From Myxococcales bacterium (lineage in GTDB: Bacteria > Myxococcota_A > Polyangia > Palsa-1104), in the NCBI GenBank assembly GCA_023248835.1, contig JAHFDU010000147.1, forward strand, positions 1-9,286: a DNA stretch of 9,286 nt. The letters are read 5' to 3'. Position 1 is the stretch's first letter. Every line of letters begins with the position of its first letter. Below, piece after piece: positions 6,562 through 9,286 of the stretch. The notes below the pieces were generated by a model. The model was not told where the DNA came from, made no database searches, and saw only the letters and a list, made by a program, of their open reading frames with translations. The position numbers and the translations under genes are program-made.

Positions 6562-9286
6562 CAGTTTTCCTGCCACAGCACCGTCGGCAGTTGCGACAGT
6601 GCGTTGTTGACGCCACCCGGTGGTTGGTTGTTCCAGCCGCCCGATCCGAATTGCGTCGTGGTGCCGCCGATGCCATCCAAAAACAGGTGGCCGTCGAAAA
6701 TTCGTAGACTCGACACCGGCGATCCGCTCAAGGTTTCGGTCGGCACCATCGCAATCGAATTTCCCGATCCGTCGCCCTGGGTGTCGAGTCCGTAAAGGGT
6801 TCCGCCCTGCGCGGTGCAGATATTCTCAGATGTGTCACTCGAGGTAGCGTAATAGACGGTATCGCCGACCACTTGCGGAGCGGCCCACAGTTTGGTGCTC
6901 ACCGTTTTGGTAAATAGCGTCGATGCGGCGGTGCAGCTACCGAGTGGATTGCTGTCTTGGAACCCAAACAGGTGATAACTCGCCGCCACGCTGCCGGTAC
7001 CATCGGGATTGGGACCGCCGCCGACGTAGATGCCGATTTTTGGCGCCGTCGGTATTCCACCCGGCTGAATCGCCATGCCGCTAAATACCGTCTCGCCGAC
7101 CGACGCGATTTGGCAACTGGTCATGGTGGTCAAGTCGACTTTGAAAATGCGACCACTGGTATCCACCGAATAAACGCGGTCAACCAAACCGTCTTGATTG
7201 GCGTCGATGGCGTTGGGATAGCCGGCGAAACCGTAACCGGTCACGCCAGCACCGGTGAGCTGAACTTTTCCGACGGTGGCAGCGCCATTTTTGAGCAGCG
7301 CGCCGGTGTTGACGTCGATGACAAAAAAGAATTCTGGTCCGGCCACTTGGGTAATTCCCGACGACACCATCGCGACCCAGCCAGCACCGGTGGGAATGAT
7401 CGCCGGCCCGATGCTGGGCGAAAATTCGCTGCCGTGAAAATCGACATCGGTCCAGTCTTTCGTCCACAACGGAGTCGGCGACGCCGCCGAATTGGTGAAC
7501 TTGACCGCGGTAACATAAGGCTGCAATCGACCAAGACTGGCGAAAACCGCGGTAACGAAGGACCCGCCGTAATAGACGTCGTCGGCGCTCACCGAACCAT
7601 CGACTTCAGGATTGGTGGCACCGATGATCTGACGCACCGCGTACGGCGTATAGCGCATTTGCGAAATCTGCGACGGCGGCACATAGGCCCAAATCTCGCT
7701 GCCGTTGCCATAATCGGGCGTGCCGCTGCCGTTGTTGGCAAAACAGCCACGCAAGAGCTTCACCGAGCAGGCAGCATCGTTGCTCTTTCGCAGTGCGCCT
7801 ACATCGAACGCATGCAGCATACCGTCTTGTGCGCCCACCACCGCGACAGTCCGACGGGTCGCATTGTTGGTCTGATAGTTCGAAGTGTTCCACGCGGTGA
7901 TGAACGGCCCGGCGAGCGCATTGCCGCTCGAGAGCCAGCTCGGAGTTCCAGGTGGCCCGACGATCACCGGTGACGAGTTGTGCAGCGCACCGAGACGCCA
8001 GGCGCGCCATTGTCCGACCGGACCAGGCTGCGTCACCGCCGGGCCGTAGGCCAGTCCCGGCGCCACTTCATAACCGCGATCGTACTGCAGCAAAAAATTG
8101 GCGTCGTTGTCGTCGACCACGCTGTCCCCGGTAAAATCAAAACGCAGATCGATCGCCGGCCGCAGCGACGCCGGGAGCAGCTGTCTGTACAGCGTTGCCG
8201 CAACACCCTGTATCGTCATGTTGGTGGCGCCGTGCGCAACATCAAAGGAGACATACGCGCCATTGTTGTTGGTCCACACCACGCGGCTGTCAGGATTGGC
8301 GCCTGCCGACGACAACACGGCGCCGGCGTCCCATAACTTTACCGTGGTGCTGAGGTTGAGATTGGCCGGATCAAAAAGCTGGGTATCGTACAGATGGCCG
8401 CGCGGTGCGTAGTCATTGCCAGTCACCGTCCAAGAACCGCTTGCGGTTTCCGTCGTGCCCTCGAAGATTACGTTAGCCACGGACTCGGGAGCGGCAAATT
8501 TGAACTCGCCGTGCTGAATACCAAGATATCCAATCTGCACACTGTTCAAAATTGGCTGACAGGTCTGGTTGTTGGGCACCGGAAAATCGGCTTTCCAATA
8601 GAGCTGGTTTCCCACCGCGCCCGCCTTTAGGACATCAATCACGACGGTACCGCCTGTTTTTACTGGGGTGACAATCGGATGCCAGGTCGCTTTGTTGTCG
8701 ACGCTGTAGAGAAAATTGATCGCCGCGGTGGTCGAGTCACAGGCAGGTGACGGATAGGTGGCACTAAACGTGAGCTGAATTTGCGAAATCACCGTGCTCG
8801 CCAGCGCCGACGGAGGTATGTCAGTCGACAACAAGTTCGACACCACTTCGCCGCCGTTGGTGCGCTCGACCATAAACACCACGTCGTTGTAGTCAGCGTC
8901 CGAAGTGCAACCGCCCGCAGGACAAGCGCCACCGGCACCGCCAATCGGCGTGCGATACTCCGGCTGATCATCAAACGCTATCAGCCAACGATTGGGATCG
9001 GTCGCTGGCGCATTGACAACAAAGTGCGGCACGCTTTTGTCAGCGCCGACGGTGAGTGTGTTGACGGCGTGGTCGAGCACCAGGTTGTGATAGGTGGCGG
9101 TGTTGAGACGAGCGATCGCGGTCGCGTCCATCCAGCCGAGCGTGCCACCATCAGCGGTGTAGCAAGCAGCGTTGTCGCGCGCGCAGCCGATTGCGGTCTT
9201 TTGAATGATCTCTCCCGGCGTCCTCGTGCCACCGTCGGGATTGAGCATGTTCTTGCTGAAAAAAGGCGTGATGTTGGTCGATTGCG
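6561..9286 (-). CDS. pilY1: PilY1-type pilus tip adhesin / biogenesis factor, 5' end missing
   Basis: About 907 codons are visible; the frame stays open to the right edge (QSTNITPFFSKN before the Met at 9248), so the true start and signal peptide lie outside. From the N-terminal side: a DUF4114-like segment (about 8865-9045; WLIAFDD then DADYNDVVFMVE); a beta-rich region with GNQLYWKADF (about 8500-8800); an EF-hand/dockerin-like loop DFTGDSVVDDND (8103-8138) before FLLQYDRG; then the PilY1 C-terminal beta-propeller, opening with WRLGALHNSSPVIVGPP and VAVVGAQDGMLHAFD. The PilY1 calcium loop DANQDGLVD is at 7179-7205, followed by RVYSVDTSGRIFKVDL, with acidic or polar ligands at loop positions 1, 3, 5 and 9. 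In known pili PilY1 sits at the tip with the minor pilins, and calcium binding at this loop controls extension and retraction. The stop overlaps the pilV start. The family call is secure; the missing N-terminus (von Willebrand A or other) is unknown. Confidence 0.9.
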   Translation of the reverse strand, partial: QSTNITPFFSKNMLNPDGGTRTPGEIIQKTAIGCARDNAACYTADGGTLGWMDATAIARLNTATYHNLVLDHAVNTLTVGADKSVPHFVVNAPATDPNRWLIAFDDQPEYRTPIGGAGGACPAGGCTSDADYNDVVFMVERTNGGEVVSNLLSTDIPPSALASTVISQIQLTFSATYPSPACDSTTAAINFLYSVDNKATWHPIVTPVKTGGTVVIDVLKAGAVGNQLYWKADFPVPNNQTCQPILNSVQIGYLGIQHGEFKFAAPESVANVIFEGTTETASGSWTVTGNDYAPRGHLYDTQLFDPANLNLSTTVKLWDAGAVLSSAGANPDSRVVWTNNNGAYVSFDVAHGATNMTIQGVAATLYRQLLPASLRPAIDLRFDFTGDSVVDDNDANFLLQYDRGYEVAPGLAYGPAVTQPGPVGQWRAWRLGALHNSSPVIVGPPGTPSWLSSGNALAGPFITAWNTSNYQTNNATRRTVAVVGAQDGMLHAFDVGALRKSNDAACSVKLLRGCFANNGSGTPDYGNGSEIWAYVPPSQISQMRYTPYAVRQIIGATNPEVDGSVSADDVYYGGSFVTAVFASLGRLQPYVTAVKFTNSAASPTPLWTKDWTDVDFHGSEFSPSIGPAIIPTGAGWVAMVSSGITQVAGPEFFFVIDVNTGALLKNGAATVGKVQLTGAGVTGYGFAGYPNAIDANQDGLVDRVYSVDTSGRIFKVDLTTMTSCQIASVGETVFSGMAIQPGGIPTAPKIGIYVGGGPNPDGTGSVAASYHLFGFQDSNPLGSCTAASTLFTKTVSTKLWAAPQVVGDTVYYATSSDTSENICTAQGGTLYGLDTQGDGSGNSIAMVPTETLSGSPVSSLRIFDGHLFLDGIGGTTTQFGSGGWNNQPPGGVNNALSQLPTVLWQEN
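6568..6571 (-). promoter_or_regulatory. Ribosome binding site of pilV (decides the start)
   Basis: AGGA inside the end of pilY1, six bases before ATG 6561. It supports that start over the GTG at 6576 and over any start downstream of the repeats. Confidence 0.6.

Noticed and set aside
6957..7973. Open 338-codon frame on the plus strand
   Set aside because: It is fully antisense to the conserved PilY1 propeller and is Arg/Gly/His-rich without domain features.

Overview
This 9.3 kb window is GC-rich (about 60 % by eye) and densely coding. It comes from a Gram-negative bacterium. A MAG or genome of the Myxococcota / former Deltaproteobacteria type fits best, inferred from the zinc-ribbon + AAA ATPase + TPR protein, the minor-pilin/PilY1 cluster with a DUF4114-like segment, and the dispersed repeats. 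The phylum is an inference and is not proven here.

Layout. Positions 1-209 (minus) hold the N-terminus of a D-isomer-specific 2-hydroxyacid dehydrogenase, cut by the window edge. A short AT-rich divergent gap follows. Positions 272-3103 (plus) encode a 943-residue signalling-type ATPase: double zinc ribbon, P-loop NTPase module, long TPR array, no recognisable output domain. It converges, with 5 bases between stops, on a minus-strand operon filling the rest of the window. In transcription order the operon is pilY1 (5' end beyond position 9286), pilV, pilW, a fimT/GspH-like minor pilin, and a putative lipoprotein with HEAT-type repeats.

The operon encodes parts of a type IV pilus tip complex. 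PilY1 is the large secreted, calcium-binding tip adhesin. PilV, PilW and FimT are minor pilins with class III prepilin leaders (Gly at -1, Glu at +5) that in known systems prime pilus assembly and carry PilY1. All four junctions overlap (TGATG, ATGA, TTGA, TGATG), so translation is probably coupled along the message. The HEAT-repeat protein is tied to this operon but is not a standard pilus component.

The most unusual feature is that two of the three prepilin leader peptides are built from repetitive DNA. The pilV leader (39 residues) is largely encoded by two inverted copies of a dispersed-repeat type sequence that can form an mRNA hairpin just after the start codon. The fimT leader contains a heptamer tandem repeat. 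The leader is cut off during maturation, so it may tolerate repeat insertion. No RNA genes, CRISPR arrays, transposases or convincing terminators were seen.
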